Program-made: the position numbers and the translations under genes
Notes under the pieces: model-generated
What the model was told of the DNA's origin: nothing
The model's database searches: none
The model's input: the letters and a program-made list of their open reading frames with translations, nothing else
Origin: Dichetophora obliterata
Taxonomy: Eukaryota > Arthropoda > Insecta > Diptera > Sciomyzidae
Reading direction: 5' to 3'
Assembly: GCA_963920525.1 (NCBI GenBank)
Contig: OY986436.1
Coordinates: forward strand, 81,809,630-81,873,629
Length of the DNA stretch: 64,000 nucleotides
Shown: positions 20,771 to 32,234 of the stretch, in pieces
Layout of the letters: the number at the start of each line of letters is the position of its first letter
How positions within the stretch are numbered: the first letter of the stretch is position 1

Positions 20771-23214
20771 TCGGAAAGTTCAGCCTCCACAACAACACCT
20801 CCGATAACGGAATGGGGCTGATTGACTTCGCCGAAGCACGAAACATGGTCGTAAGTAGCACTAGATTCAAGCATCCCAATATTCATAAAGCCACCTGGAT
20901 GTCCCCTGATCAAAAAACAAAAAATCAAATTGATCACGTTTTGATCGACGGAAGGCACTCTTCCAGTGTATTGGATGTACGCACGATCCGTGGTGCAAAC
21001 ATTGACTGGGATCACTATCTTGTTGCAGCCAAGATCCGTACACGTCTGTGCGCAGCTAAGAATACACGCAACCCTACGCAGAGAAAGCTAGACGTCGACA
21101 AGCTGCAATCGAAACAGACAGCCGATGCTTTCGCCACTCGACTCTCACTCCTGCTTCAAAGCACTCCTCCAATCGATGATATATGCGCGCAGTGGACACA
21201 CATTTCCAACTCTATGCGTGCGGCTGCTGAAGAGGTGATTGGCTACCAACGCCCTCGCCGAAACCAGTGGTACGACCAGGAGTGTCGCGACGCCACTGCA
21301 GAGAAAGACGCCGCCTACAAAGCCACCCTGCAGTCGGTTGTAACGCGCGCTGCTAAGGAGCGATACAAAGAGAAGAGGAGGGAAGAGAGACATATTTTCA
21401 GGCGGAAAAAAAGAGAGGCAGAAAAGCGCGAGCAAGAGAAGATTGAGATGTTTGGTGACAGGAATGAGGCCCGAAAATTTTTTGAAAAAATAAGACGCCT
21501 TGCCGATGGTTTTAAAACCGGGGTCTCTTCCTGCAAGGATAAAAACGGGAATCTAGTGACAGATGTCCAGAGTACACTGACGTTATGGAGGGAACACTTC
21601 TCTAAGCTTCTTAATGGCGACGCTGACAACAATCCCGCCAATAGAGATGATATTCCGGAAACCCCAATTTTGGATGACAGCGTTGAGGTTCCGCTGCCCG
21701 ACTATGATAAAGTTCTGACAGCTATAGCTCGGCTTAAAAATAACAAAGCCACGGGAGCTGATGGCTTACCTGCTGAGCTGTTTAAGAACGGAGACGAAGC
21801 TCTACTTAAATGCATTCACGAGCTTCTATGCAGAATATGGTCGGAAGAATGCATTCCGAACGATTGGAATCTCAGTGTGCTCTGCCCAATCCACAAGAAA
21901 GGCGATCCCACTATCTGTGCCAATTACCGTGGGATAAGCCTTCTTAATATCGCATATAAGGTCCTGTCGAGCGTTTTATGTGAAAGATTGAAGCCCATTG
22001 TAAACGAACTGATCGGACCTTATCAGTGTGGCTTCAGACCTGGAAAGTCCACCATCGACCAGATTTTCACGCTACGACAAATCTTGGAGAAGACTCAAGA
22101 AAAACAAGTCGACACCCACGATCTTTTTGTCGACTACAAAGCCGCCTTCGACAGCCCAATAAGGAAGCACCTGTACTCCACCATGTCTGAATTTGATATT
22201 CCTGCAAAACTAATACGACTTTGCAGGATGACACTGAGCAACACCAGCAGCGCAGTTAAAACCGGCAAGGACCTCTCCCCACCATTTATTGCCAAACAAG
22301 GTTTCAGACAAGGTGATTCCTTATCGTGCGACTTTTTCAACCTAATGATGGAAAAGATCATCCGAGCTGCTGATCTGAGACGTGGTGGCACAATATTCTA
22401 CAAGAGTGTTATGCTGCTTGCGTATGCTGATGACATAGATATCATTGGCCATAATACGCGCGAAGTCAGTGCAGCATTTTCCAGATTAGAAAGAGAGTCA
22501 ATTCGAATGGGTCTGGCAGTGAATGCAGATAAGACGAAATACTTAGTGTCAACAAACAAACAGTCCCAGCGTCTTGGAACCCACGTTACCGTTGACAATA
22601 CCTCCTTCGAGGTTGTGAAGAACTTCGTTTATCTAAGATCCAGCATTTATTCAACCAACGACATCAGCATTGAGATCAAACGAAGAATAAGTCTTGCCAA
22701 CAGGTGTTACTTTGGGCTCAGTAGGCAATTGAGAAGCAGAGGCCTCTCTCGACGAACGAAAATCACGCTCTATAAATCGCTCATCATGCCCGTCCTACTT
22801 TACGCATCACAAACCTGGACGCTGAGCAGTTTAGATGAAAAGACTTTAGGAGCATTCGAGAGAAAGATTCTTCGTAAGATCTACGGACCAATCTGCGTCA
22901 ATGGCGAGTACCGAATGCGGTGGAATGATGAACTGTATGAGCTGTACGCTGACATCGACATAGTCAAGCGCATTAAAATCGAGCGGCTTCGCTGGCTTGG
23001 TCATGTTCAGCGCATGAAAGACGATACTCCAGTGAAGAAAACATTCGATTCGGTACCCAGCGGCGGTCAACGCAGAAGAGGACGACCGCATCTTCGTTGG
23101 AAAGACCAAGTAGAGGACAACCTGACGAAGCTTGGAATTTCCAACTGGTGCCAGCGAAAGACAGAAATGGCTGGCGCAAATTCTTAGATGAGGCCAAGAC
23201 CGACATACGGTTGT
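20771..23214 (+). pseudogene. RTE-like endonuclease-reverse transcriptase, 5' truncated
   Basis: The polyprotein nicks DNA with an apurinic-type endonuclease and primes reverse transcription at the nick. The frame is open from the truncation point to 23187. It starts with the endonuclease end (HNNTSDNGMGLIDFAEARNM, later NQIDHVLIDGRH and WDHYLVAAKIR). A coiled, charged linker follows. The RT has ATGADGLPAELFK, CPIHKKGDPTICANYRGISL, CGFRPGKSTIDQIF, LFVDYKAAFD and the active site LLAYADDIDIIG, all with catalytic Asp present. The C-terminal RRGRPHLRWKDQVE block is typical of the clade. A one-base frameshift near 23150 replaces the family ending, which would otherwise stop at 23214. The missing first half of the endonuclease makes the copy inactive alone. 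Confidence 0.92.
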
Positions 23215-23239
23215 AGCGCCAACTAAGTAAGTAAGTAAG
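20771..23239 (+). mobile_element. RTE-like non-LTR retrotransposon, 5' truncated, 12 bp target duplication
   Basis: TATGCTTAAGAG occurs directly at 20759-20770 and 23240-23251 and brackets the insertion. The 3' end is a short TAAG tandem tail (about 23224-23239) only 10 bp after the original stop region, as in RTE elements with tiny 3' ends. The copy starts inside the endonuclease domain, so it was truncated at insertion. The clean duplication and long open frame point to recent insertion. Confidence 0.93.
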
Positions 23240-23251
23240 TATGCTTAAGAG

Positions 23252-24560
23252 ACCATATCACAGGAGCTTTTGACGCCTGAAGAAAGCCGACCAAGCTCTG
23301 CAAGAAGGACGGATATAAATAAAAACCCAGTTTTATGAAATAGATTAAATTCTTATTGTGGAATTTAAGAAGGTTGTCTATTGTGATGACATCACTTTAT
23401 ATGAAAGGTAGACGGAGTTTTGATTAATTTTGTAAAATTTTGAACTCATAGACCATATTCAGAATCAAAGCTTATCTATGTTCTTAACTTCAAGTCAATA
23501 GATTTGTGGAATTTTACCGCTTTCATGAGGTCACTTTGTATGGAAGGTGTGGCTTTTCTTCGATTTAGCTTCATTTTGAATTGATAGCTATTTTTGAAGT
23601 GAAACTTCTTTAGCACCGTTGTTAATTAAAAGTGATAAAATGCAAAATGACACAAAAACACATATAAATGAATGAATTTCATGGTGAATCAACTGAAGTC
23701 GGCTAAAAGGGGGACGTTTAGCTAAGCAAAAAAATTGTATGGGAGGGGGGGGGTCACAAGCCCCCCGCGTGACTATACGTTCAACTACATAGCTAATACA
23801 TCTCTCAACCAACTTCTAATTTTAATATAATTTCCGCAAGGGAATTAAAAGACCTTTACACTTCTTAGTTAAAGTTTTTAGATAAATAAACAAAACAAAA
23901 ACTTACGATAAGCTAAACTAAAAAATTACATTAAGTGATAATACCTGTAAAAAAATTTTTACGCCAATTAGCTTTTCTGAGGTAAAAACAATGTCAGACG
24001 GGTCATTGGAAAATTGTTCAAGAAAAAATATAAGATCATAAAAGTTGCATAAAAATTTGTTGTTTTTCCGAAAAAATATCAGAGATATTTGCATAGAAAG
24101 TTAAAACATTGATTTTCAAGTCGTTTTATCGCATTCTTAGGTTACGATATTTTATGAAAAAGTCGTACTAAAAATTTCTGCAGTTTTCTGATAGTTTCAC
24201 TTCTACCATGCGTGGCGGCAACGCATACTTTTTTTAAAAAGGAGCCTGTGGCTAAATCGACGCAGGTTGTGATGCTGAAATAACAAAAATAAATTTAGAT
24301 ACATCGACCACGCCTTCTTCTGGGCGTTTAAAACGCAATGTCAAAATATACCCCTTATGCAGTACGAGTGGGGTATTAAAAATTAATAATATTTTTTTTT
24401 ATATAAATTTATGTGTATTTTATTTAAATTTTTTTTAAGCACTAAATAAACAGTTGCAGAATTAACAAATTCTGTTAGTATTTTCCGTAATCAGAAGATC
24501 TGCCATGAGAGGAAACCAAGTCAGTTTCTTCTTGATGCTCGCTAGCTGCCCAATCTCCGC
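23252..24560. other. intergenic DNA with a diverged local repeat
   Basis: No gene is supported. Between 23355 and 23580 two diverged blocks share GTGGAATTT, then TGATGACATCACTT or TGAGGTCACTTT, then TATGAAAGG or TATGGAAGG, with a spacing of about 150 bp; this is an old tandem duplication. A run of nine G and a CCCCCCGCG block occur at 23745-23770. The rest is AT-rich. Confidence 0.45.
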
Positions 24561-24577
24561 CCACCCAATTTCCATCG

Positions 24578-25410
24578 CTATGCTGAAACAATTTTTTGTG
24601 CCCGATCAGGACTACAAAATAAAGTCTTCTTGAGGCAAAGCCATTTCGCACTTAAAATTCCAAAAGCATTCTCAATGCAGCTATAATTAAAAATCCTTTG
24701 TTCAGGTAAAATGGGTTTGGAATTGAATGGATTCAATATCTTCTTGCTTAAAGGGAAAGCGTCGTCTGCAACATAAGCAGTTTTTTCCTTCGACATAAGC
24801 ATCTGGCAAAAGAGTTTTTGAAAATATTACAACCACCCTCGCTTCCATACGCGCCGATGTCTAAGTAGGTAAATTTATAGTAGGCATCGCAAGTGGCCAA
24901 CACTACTATGGAATGAAACCCCTAAAATAAATTTTTATATGATTAAGTTCGGTTGTTAGTATTCAAATTTTGCATTCAACATACTTTGTAGTTATAAAAT
25001 ATGCTACCACTATTTGCTGGAGCTACGATGTTCACATGCTTCCCATCTATTGCACCGTCGCAGTTTGGAAAATTCCACTCATTTCGAAAGCCATCCGCTA
25101 CTCCTAAAAGCATGCTCTCATTCCACCGAGGTATTTCTTTTTGTAGAGTTGTGCATATTGCTTCACAAACGTGATCAATAATTCTACCAAAATGTTGTTT
25201 GCTAATTCTGTAACATGAAGCAAGATGACGTTTAAAGTCACCAGATGCTAAGTATCTAAAAATGGTATTTTTATAAATAGATACAATTGCATATATAAAA
25301 CTATTAAAAATCTTACTCTGAAACAGTTGCTAGTTTTGGCTTGGTTGGTATAAAATCGTTTGGCCTAGTGTTTCGTTTTAGAAGCAAGTGTGGAAGCAAC
25401 ACTCGTACAA
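24578..25410 (-). pseudogene. Harbinger transposase, broken
   Basis: A third Harbinger transposase, minus strand, with recognisable exons: about 25410-25317, 25255-24985 and 24921-24578, bounded by GT-AG sites that keep phase. Exon 2 contains YLASGDFKRHLASCYRISKQ and the first catalytic Asp in NCDGAIDGKHVNIVAP. Exon 3 has GFHSIVVLATCDAYYKFTYL with the GAYGSEGG region; VADDAFPLSKK follows, and the third acidic residue lies in CIENAFGILSAKW. A frameshift near 24795 and a deletion before CIENAF break it. It is a different family from the copies at 9.3 and 13 kb. No inverted repeats for the element could be paired with certainty. Confidence 0.88.
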
Positions 25411-25454
25411 CTCGAGTGAAAAATTTTACTAAACAAATTTGGTGCACTTTGAAG

Positions 25455-25600
25455 ATTATTAGTTCAGGGTGTTTTCACGAGAGCACTTAGGAGAGAAGGA
25501 GTAGATCCCTGTGGTACCACAACGGACCAAATATATGGTCTATGTGGGCCGGTCTTTGACGGGCCGCCACTTTAACCTTACCTAACCTTCTGTGTAGACA
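25455..25600. other. possible 3' end of a non-LTR element with TAACC tail
   Basis: A block less AT-rich than its surroundings runs from AGAAGGAGTAGATCCCTGTGG through ACGGGCCGCCACTTTAACC to TTACCTAACC. Short GC-rich 3' regions ending in repeats of TAACC are common at the ends of fly non-LTR elements. There is no coding sequence with it, so the assignment is tentative. Confidence 0.35.
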
Positions 25601-26687
25601 TGGATATCATAAGCCTATAATTTAAATTAGAAAATTCCATAATAATAATAATTCAAATTATTATGAATACATCAGATTTAACAAAATAATAAAAAATTTG
25701 ATAAAATTAACTGTGCTTTTATCTAATTTACAATATGGGCTTTTCCAGAAAAAAGTCTACCGTGATCAAAAAATTAAAACTAATTAAAAACTTGTTATGT
25801 TATTATATCATTTAAGAGAAACATTTTAATTTTATTAGTTTCAGCAATTTCTGCATAAATTCATTTATCATCATGATCAAATCGTCTGCACTGTTTCACA
25901 AATGTAGTTTTTCTTTTTTGTGAATGTTTCGTAAGCTTTTTTGTTTTAGTAAAAATGGAAGGCATTGGCTAGAGGTAGTGAAAAAATTGTTGAGACAAGG
26001 AAAGGAGCACGGAGGAGCAAGGAAACGTTTAACTACATAATTACTTAAATACTCAATTAAACTCCAATGGAAATTTTAGTAACGCCGGTAACGTAACGCC
26101 AGGTAAAAAATCCTAATAAAAAAAAACCAAAAAAGATTTTTAAACTTCATCATTTGGAAAATAAACTTATGTTTTTTTAAAATCTTCTAAAAAAATTTTA
26201 TGCAAAAAGGCTTGCCCAATTCAGAGAGTTTTTCAAATTTGGCAATCCAAGTCAGAAATCACTTCCGTTTTTTGTAACGTAACGCCAACACATATTTTTG
26301 CTTATCCTTAGGGTTATTTGTTGTCATTAATTTTACTAAATAAAGTGCTACTTAATTACTACGCAAATATTGAAAAAAAAACTTGTTAAAAATTAGACTT
26401 TAACATTCTATTTTTTAATATTTGTTCAAATTTTTTTTTACAAAAAGAGACAAAATTATTCTTTGAATAAAAGAGGAATAAAATGACTACAAAATTTTGA
26501 CATTTATATGGAGATATTCACTACAATAGCTTTACGTGAAAAAGTTAAAATATGTCACGTTAAAGTTGTATCTTTTTTGTAGTTATTTTTGTGATATGTT
26601 AGTATTGCGAAGAAGTTTGTCGACTGTCCAAAATAACGCAACTCTTTTTTATTCTCTTTTTTGTTTAAACTTTTGTTTAAACTTAAA
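25601..26687. other. AT-rich intergenic DNA
   Basis: No gene is supported. The motif GTAACGTAACGCC occurs twice in direct orientation, at 26088-26100 and 26275-26287. The rest is low-complexity AT-rich sequence up to the left LTR of the Gypsy element. Confidence 0.5.
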
Positions 26688-26777
26688 CAGTTAAGACTCG
26701 TTTTTATATTTTATTTAAAATTATACACAGCTTACAAACTACTATTTACAGAGAGTGTTTAAAAGTTATTTACAACA
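26688..26777 (-). repeat. 3' LTR of the Gypsy element
   Basis: This 90 bp repeat matches 32147-32234 with few differences. Read on the minus strand it begins TGTTGTAAATAAC just after the polypurine tract. It includes AAATAAAATATAAAA, which could supply both a TATA-like box and a poly(A) signal. The exact outer end is uncertain because a clear CA end and target duplication were not found. Confidence 0.75.
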
Positions 26778-27230
26778 TATCATTTCCTCCCTTTTTTTTA
26801 ATGCAAAATATTATATTTAAGAAAGAAAAATGAACTTTGAATAAATGAAATCACTTAATGTATTCTACTTTTACTCAATATTTTAAATATGAAATATTAA
26901 TAAAGTACACATAATACAGATAACTGACTAATATTATCTTTATATTTTTCAATAGAGATATATGAATGTAAGTTATCCTTCAGTATTTTAAAATTTCATT
27001 GCAACTTAATATTTTCGAATTACTATGATTTTTTTCCGTTCAACTTTTTGGTTTTACTTCTGGTTAATATTTGGTACTCTTTTTCTTGTTCCTTATCAAA
27101 ATCTACACTTCTACGTCTCTTATTTTGACTATGGTTTGTGCTTTTTAAAATTGGCATAGCACAAAAACGCACAGTTTTAAATGATTTATTTACTTTTATT
27201 TGATCAATGTGAGCTTGTTTCTCTAAACCA

Positions 27231-28283
27231 TTAACAAGAATAACGTACCTGTATTGACTTAATTTTTTTTTTAATTTTTGCTGGTATCCATTTAACAGTA
27301 TTACTAAAAATATTTCTGTAAGATACTACTTCTCCTACCTTAAATGAATTCTTAACTGGCTCTGTGTGCGGTTTGCTTGTCATTTCGCTTTTTCTGCTAG
27401 TTTTTGTATTTGAAAATCTCAGATCTGGGCTCAATGTTTCATTTCTATGTGAGTACGATTGCAATTTATTTTTAATAAAATCAAGACATGTTTTTGGTTT
27501 GAATTTAAATAAAATTTCTGCTAGTGATAGTATTGTTACTGTACAAGGTGTGCACCTGAATTTTGTAGGAAAATTACTCATTTTAAGATTAATCGATTTG
27601 TTTTTCCATTTTGTATCCAACATCAGTTTCTTTAATGCACTCCTAACTGTTTGAACCGCACGTTCAGCGCTTCCATTTGACTGAGGATGATACGCTGGTG
27701 ACTTATGTACTTTGATACCATTTGATATGCAAAAATTAGTAAACTCCTTGGAACCAAAAGGTGGACCATTGTCGCTTACAATGATATCAGGTAATCCAAA
27801 CACACTAAAAATATCTCGTAATTTTTCAATTACCGACATTGCGTTTGTCTTACTCATCACTACAGCTTCAATCCACTTCGAAAAAGTATCAAACACAACT
27901 AGTATCTCCACTTTATCAAACTTACAAAAATCAATATGAATCCTTTGAAAAGGAAATGTTGTTATTGGCCATGTACCTAATTCCGGTTTTTTTGCGTTCA
28001 GATTGGAATGACATGCGAAACACTTTCCCACAAAATCCTCAATATCTCTATCAATGTTCGGCCACCACACATATGTTCTTGCCAGAGATTTCATTCTTAC
28101 AATGCCTATGTGACTTTGATGAATAAGGTCTAAAACGTCAGTCCTTAAATTTGTTAGTACAATAATTCTCTCCCCGTAAAACAGACACTCAGACTCCGTT
28201 GCCAATGACCCTTTCTTGTTAAAATAAGGCCTTAAGTCCTCCTGAAAACAATGTGGCCAAACGTTTTTCATATACTCATACAC
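27231..28283 (-). pseudogene. Gypsy integrase
   Basis: C-terminal part of pol. A zinc-binding region with HQSH and CFACHSN and the YVWWPNIDRDIE block precede the catalytic core. The core DDE residues are seen in RIHIDFCKF, IIVSDNGPPFGS and QSNGSAERAVQTV. The frame is open for 350 codons but changes near 27560 (core to tail) by comparison with family layout, and the segment before it is separated by a stop near 28316. The tail (NSFKVGEVVSYRNIF) resembles the GPY/F-type end domain. Confidence 0.9.
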
Positions 28284-29191
28284 CAGTTTTAATACCTGAT
28301 CTTTCTTACTTTCTCAACGAATATCATTCATGTTTAATGGAAAATCTACGATGTTCAAATTATTAATGCTATCATCCTCAACTTCAGTCCTGTCACTTAA
28401 TGGAAGCCTAGATAGTGCGTCAGCATTTCCCATATCCGCCGCTTTTCGATACCTAATAGTATATTGATACATTGACAACAAAACGGCCCAACGCTGCAGT
28501 CTATTTGCTGCGACAGCTGAAACATCTTTCTTATCGCCGAAGATAGCGCATAGTGGCTGATGTTCGCTATAAATTGTAAACGTAAGTCCATATATATATT
28601 TATGGATCTTTTGGACCGCAAAAATAATCGCTAGCGCTTCACGGTGAAGCTAGGAGTAGTTTTTTTCAGCGGCGCTAAGAAAACTTGACACAAACATCAC
28701 AGGTCGTTCCACCCCATCTATAATATGAGATAGCACAGCGCCTACTCTATATGCACTTGCATCAGCTGATATAACTATGGGCTTAGTCAGATCATACTGC
28801 ATTAACACGCCTACGTTATTGACTAGTTCCTTATTTTTTGTAAATGCTACCCTGTGCTTTTCTGTCCAATCCCATTCCTTATTTAGAGACGTGAGTTCAT
28901 ACAATGGAGCCAATTGAGCGGAAAGATTTGGGACATATTTTTTATAAAAATTTATAAGTCCTAAATAGGATTTTAACTGTTTTTTATTAGAGGGTTCTGG
29001 AGCTTTTACAACCGCCTCTACTTTTTCTGCACTAGGAATTATTCCTTCCAACTTATTCGATACCCCAAATAGTTTATTTCTTTTCGGAGTATTTCACACT
29101 TATCCAAATTTACTTTTACGTCATATCCCAATAACCTGTCTAAAACGCTATACAGGTTTTCCATACACTCATCTTCAGAACCTCCACCAAC

Positions 29192-30201
29192 CAGTGATGC
29201 CACTAAATGTTTGAAAAAATCCCTACCGCATTTCATGAAAATCCCTACTTTTCCCTATGCAAACATAATTTTTCCCTACAAGTTTCCCTACATATTTATT
29301 TCATACATCTAAATGAAACACAAAAAGTTTGTTGCAAACAAAAAAATAGCATGTACGTATGCCTTAAAATGTTTATTTAATATTATATTTCACATCGATT
29401 AATCCATAAAATTGTATTGTACGTACTCAAAAAAACAATAAAAAATTAACATAAGTATATGTAGACTAGTTAACATCGATAAATCCATATCATGGTATTA
29501 AACATAAATAAAAAAAATACCAAAACATAATATATAAGCATATGTTATACGCATATAAATTAGTTTAGATTAAAGCTGATTCAACAGAATTATTCAAAGG
29601 TAAAAGTCATTTTTTTTTAATGATGATCATAAAGATCTTTATAATTCATTTGTCTGAAATGGATTTCGTTACATTTAAAAGAAGTACAATCTTGTTTTTC
29701 ATCTTGTAAAAAAGACCGAATTATGCAAATTGAAGTCAGGTTATCGTGACTGATTTTATTCCTTTTTTTTGTACGAACATCGGTTACAATAGAAAATATA
29801 CGTTCAGCATCTGCATTAGCATGAGGCAATATAAGCGGTAAAATTAATCTTGTTGGAGAAAATCTAAACGAAAACGCGGCAAAATTGACATCAAGTAACC
29901 TCAGCGACAAATGGGTATGTTCAAGCACAGAACAGAATGATTATGTCAGTGGGTATGTTTAAGCATATATGAAGACTTAACTTGCTCAGGTTTTTCACAC
30001 TGAAAGAATTTCAACTCAATTAAAGAAATTATATGCGAATATAAATACACATTTTTTGAGAAATATAGAGAGAAATTTAAAATTTTAAAAATTCCCTACA
30101 TATGAGCATATATTGGAAATCTGTCCTTTTTCCCCTACATCTAGAAACTAAGGATGAATTTCTCTACATGTAGCCTCTTTTTCCTACTAGTGGCATCACT
30201 G
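29192..30201 (-). mobile_element. hAT element nested in the Gypsy reverse transcriptase
   Basis: Perfect 14 bp inverted repeats, CAGTGATGCCACTA, at 29192-29205 and 30188-30201, flanked by 8 bp direct repeats CCACCAAC at 29184-29191 and 30202-30209. Removing the element and one duplication restores the Gypsy RT frame across the active site (FDDILVGG then GSEDEC). The subterminal zones hold many TCCCTAC-like motifs (about 29220, 29245, 29272, 29282, 30095, 30130). At 1010 bp it is an internally deleted copy. Confidence 0.96.
29617..29928 (-). pseudogene. hAT transposase C-terminal domain
   Basis: Minus-strand frame with PLILPHANADAERIFSIVTD and KRNKISHDNLTSICIIRSFL, the hAT dimerisation region including the conserved NADAERIFS motif. 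The catalytic core has been deleted. It lies centrally within the element bounded by the 14 bp inverted repeats, which shows that the element is a deletion product of an autonomous hAT of the same lineage as insect zinc-finger hATs with the NADAER signature. Confidence 0.9.
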
Positions 30202-30872
30202 CCACCAACTAGAATATCATCGAAATAAATATGAACCTTGTTTAACCCTTGTAAAGTATGCTCAATTATTCCTGAAAATATTTGTGGTCCCGTTTTTAAT
30301 CCAAAAACCAGTCGCGTATATTGGAATAACCCTATGTGCGTATTAACGGTCAATAACTCACGTGATCTTTGCGATACTTTCACTTGTTCTATTTCTATCT
30401 ATTTTGCAGAAATAGTTCCACCCCGATAAGCCTGCAAGTATATCATATATTCTTGGTATTACTGTATACTCCATTTGAACAAATCTATTTACTATTCTTT
30501 TACAGTTCACACATAATCTTATGGATCCATCCCCTTTGTTGACGATCACAATGGGCTTGCCCACTTACTTCTCTTAACTGGCACTAAAACACCTGCTGCG
30601 CATAGTCTCTCAACTTCATCCTCAACTTTTTTTCTTAACCCGTAAGTGATTGTATAAGCCTTGCAAAATATTGGATAAGCGTCGTCTTTTAATTCGATTT
30701 CAGCTTCAAAATTTTTAATTACTGAATTCATATCTTTAGAAAAGAACCTTGCATATTTTGAGAGAATTGAAGTTGGAATTTTGCGTTTTGAAAACTCTTT
30801 TCAACCATATTTATGTCATCTTTTAAACCAAAAAAATTTCTCCACCCAGCATATATTATTTCAATCCGATTT

Positions 30873-32007
30873 CTACCCATGAAACCTTATTGCAGTGCGA
30901 ATCACTACTAAATCAAGGTTATATACATTATTTTTAACTTTAACGCGCACATTAACTTTTCCTAAAACTGTAACATTATCGCCCGTAAATACTTTTAAAT
31001 ACTTATTTTCTTCATTCAATAGGCAGTGACTGAAATTATCTAAATAATCGAATTCATGGCAAACCGACACACATGCACCAGTATCGATCTCCATAATATA
31101 ATTAACATTTTCAATATATATTCCACAGACTTCTTTATTATTTTCCTCACACCTGAAATTATTTATAAATGATAAATCATTCTGATCATGATCATTTCTT
31201 AAACAGTTAATTTTTCGATTTCTTTTTCTCTCCCAGCAATTCCAAGCCATATGTCCAACCTTGTTACAATTAAAGCATCACATAAGATTGCGGTTTTTGC
31301 TTTGACTTCTTTTAGCTTGCTGCCCATGTACATTTCTTGATCGAGATTCTCCTCTATGTCGATCTCTAAACCGGTTATGTAGATCCCTGCTTCGACTTCT
31401 TTCTCTAGCTCTATCCGAACTGGGATCTCCGCCAAGTGCATTTATGATTTCACTCTTATAAATATTGTCACTCTTCATCATGTCTAAGTTGCTACATGTC
31501 ATCTCCATGCATACTGCTGTTTGTGATGCTTGCTCTAATGTTTTAAGCTCTGACTAATTCAGCAGACGATTTTGAACTTTAGCATTGTTTAAGCAGCAAA
31601 CATTGAATTACTAAAGCTCTCTCCAAAAAGTCTCCAAACTCGCACTCTTGAGCTAATTGTTTAAGTTCAACTACATAATCATTAATGCTTTCGCTCATTT
31701 TTTGTTGTCTTTTAAAAAAGTTAAAACTTTCAGCTATGACATTCTTTTTAGGTGCGAAATGTGCCGCTAACTTTTCAATTAATGATACATATGTGACCTC
31801 TAATTCCGTTTTTGGAGCAATTAATGATGTAAGCACCTTGTATAGATCAGGACCACCCAAGCTTACCAATATCGAAATTTTTTCATCATTCTTATTGATT
31901 TGATTTAGTGTAAGCAAATGCTGCAGTCTTCTTGCATATAGGCCAAAATCTTCACCAATTGTAAAACATTCAATACAGCCGATAAATGGTCTTGAGTTTT
32001 CAGACAT
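30873..32007 (-). pseudogene. Gypsy gag and protease
   Basis: Gag starts at 32007 (MSENSRPFIGCIECF) and contains a retrotransposon gag fold (YARRLQHLLTLNQI, LAAHFAPKKNVIAESFNFFK). A serine/arginine-rich region (RARERSRSRD, 31440-31280) follows, with a decayed zinc knuckle near 31270 (TRLDIWLGIAGRE region and cysteines in the next frame). The aspartic protease is in 31250-30873 with the active-site triad IDTGACVSV. Frames change near 31570, 31270 and 31210. Proteins like this package the RNA and process the polyprotein. Confidence 0.82.
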
Positions 32008-32146
32008 GTTGGTAGAAGTACAAATGTCTTTTTATTATTTACATAAAAATTTAACTTTATAACTTTCGAGAAAAGCACGCGGCCATTAATCCCATCCTCT
32101 TGGCCATTAATATGTTTAAGACAAACACCCGTTTAGCTTGAGGTCG

Positions 32147-32234
32147 CAGTTTAGACTCGTTTTTATATTTTATTTAAAAGTATACACAGCTTACAAACTA
32201 CTATTTACAGAGAGTGCTTAAAAGTTATTTACTA
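32147..32234 (-). repeat. 5' LTR of the Gypsy element
   Basis: Partner of the repeat at 26688-26777. Its first bases on the minus strand have diverged (AGTAAATAAC instead of TGTTGTAAATAAC). The leader between it and gag (32146-32008) is about 140 bp. A primer binding site could not be assigned to a tRNA with confidence. Confidence 0.72.

Larger units (their letters stand above)
28397..30731 (-). pseudogene. Gypsy reverse transcriptase and RNase H, interrupted by hAT
   Basis: Minus strand, read from 30731 downward. An N-terminal RT segment (VERLCAAGVLVPVKRSKWAS), then palm segments with GLFQYTRLVFGLKTGPQIF, and the active site IYFDDILVGG at about 30200. There the nested hAT element intervenes. 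The RT resumes at about 29183 with SEDECMENLYSVLDRLLG and NLDKCEILRKEINYLGY, followed by thumb and connection (KQLKSYLGLINFYKKYVPN). RNase H has VISADASAYRVGAVLS and, after a stop near 28650, ADMGNADALSRLPL. Frameshifts near 30550 and 30370 and a stop at 28650 add to the damage. Confidence 0.9.
26688..32234 (-). mobile_element. Mag-like Ty3/Gypsy retrotransposon, nearly full length
   Basis: A minus-strand LTR element of about 5.5 kb, or 4.5 kb without the nested hAT. The order from right to left is LTR, gag, protease, reverse transcriptase, RNase H, integrase, LTR, which is the Ty3/Gypsy order. The LTR-like direct repeats are only about 90 bp; very short LTRs (77 bp in the founding Bombyx element) are a known trait of the Mag clade. 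A polypurine stretch (AGGGAGGAAATGATA) abuts the left LTR. Several frameshifts and stops show the copy is dead. No env-like frame was seen. The reverse transcriptase is interrupted by a hAT element at 29192-30201. Confidence 0.88.

Noticed and set aside
19410..25480. Firm borders for a second Harbinger element
   Set aside because: Candidate end-like sequences near 19413 and 25470 are in direct rather than inverted orientation, so no paired ends can be claimed.
25455..25600. A complete SINE
   Set aside because: No box A or box B was found; it looks more like the 3' end of a non-LTR element, and even that is tentative.
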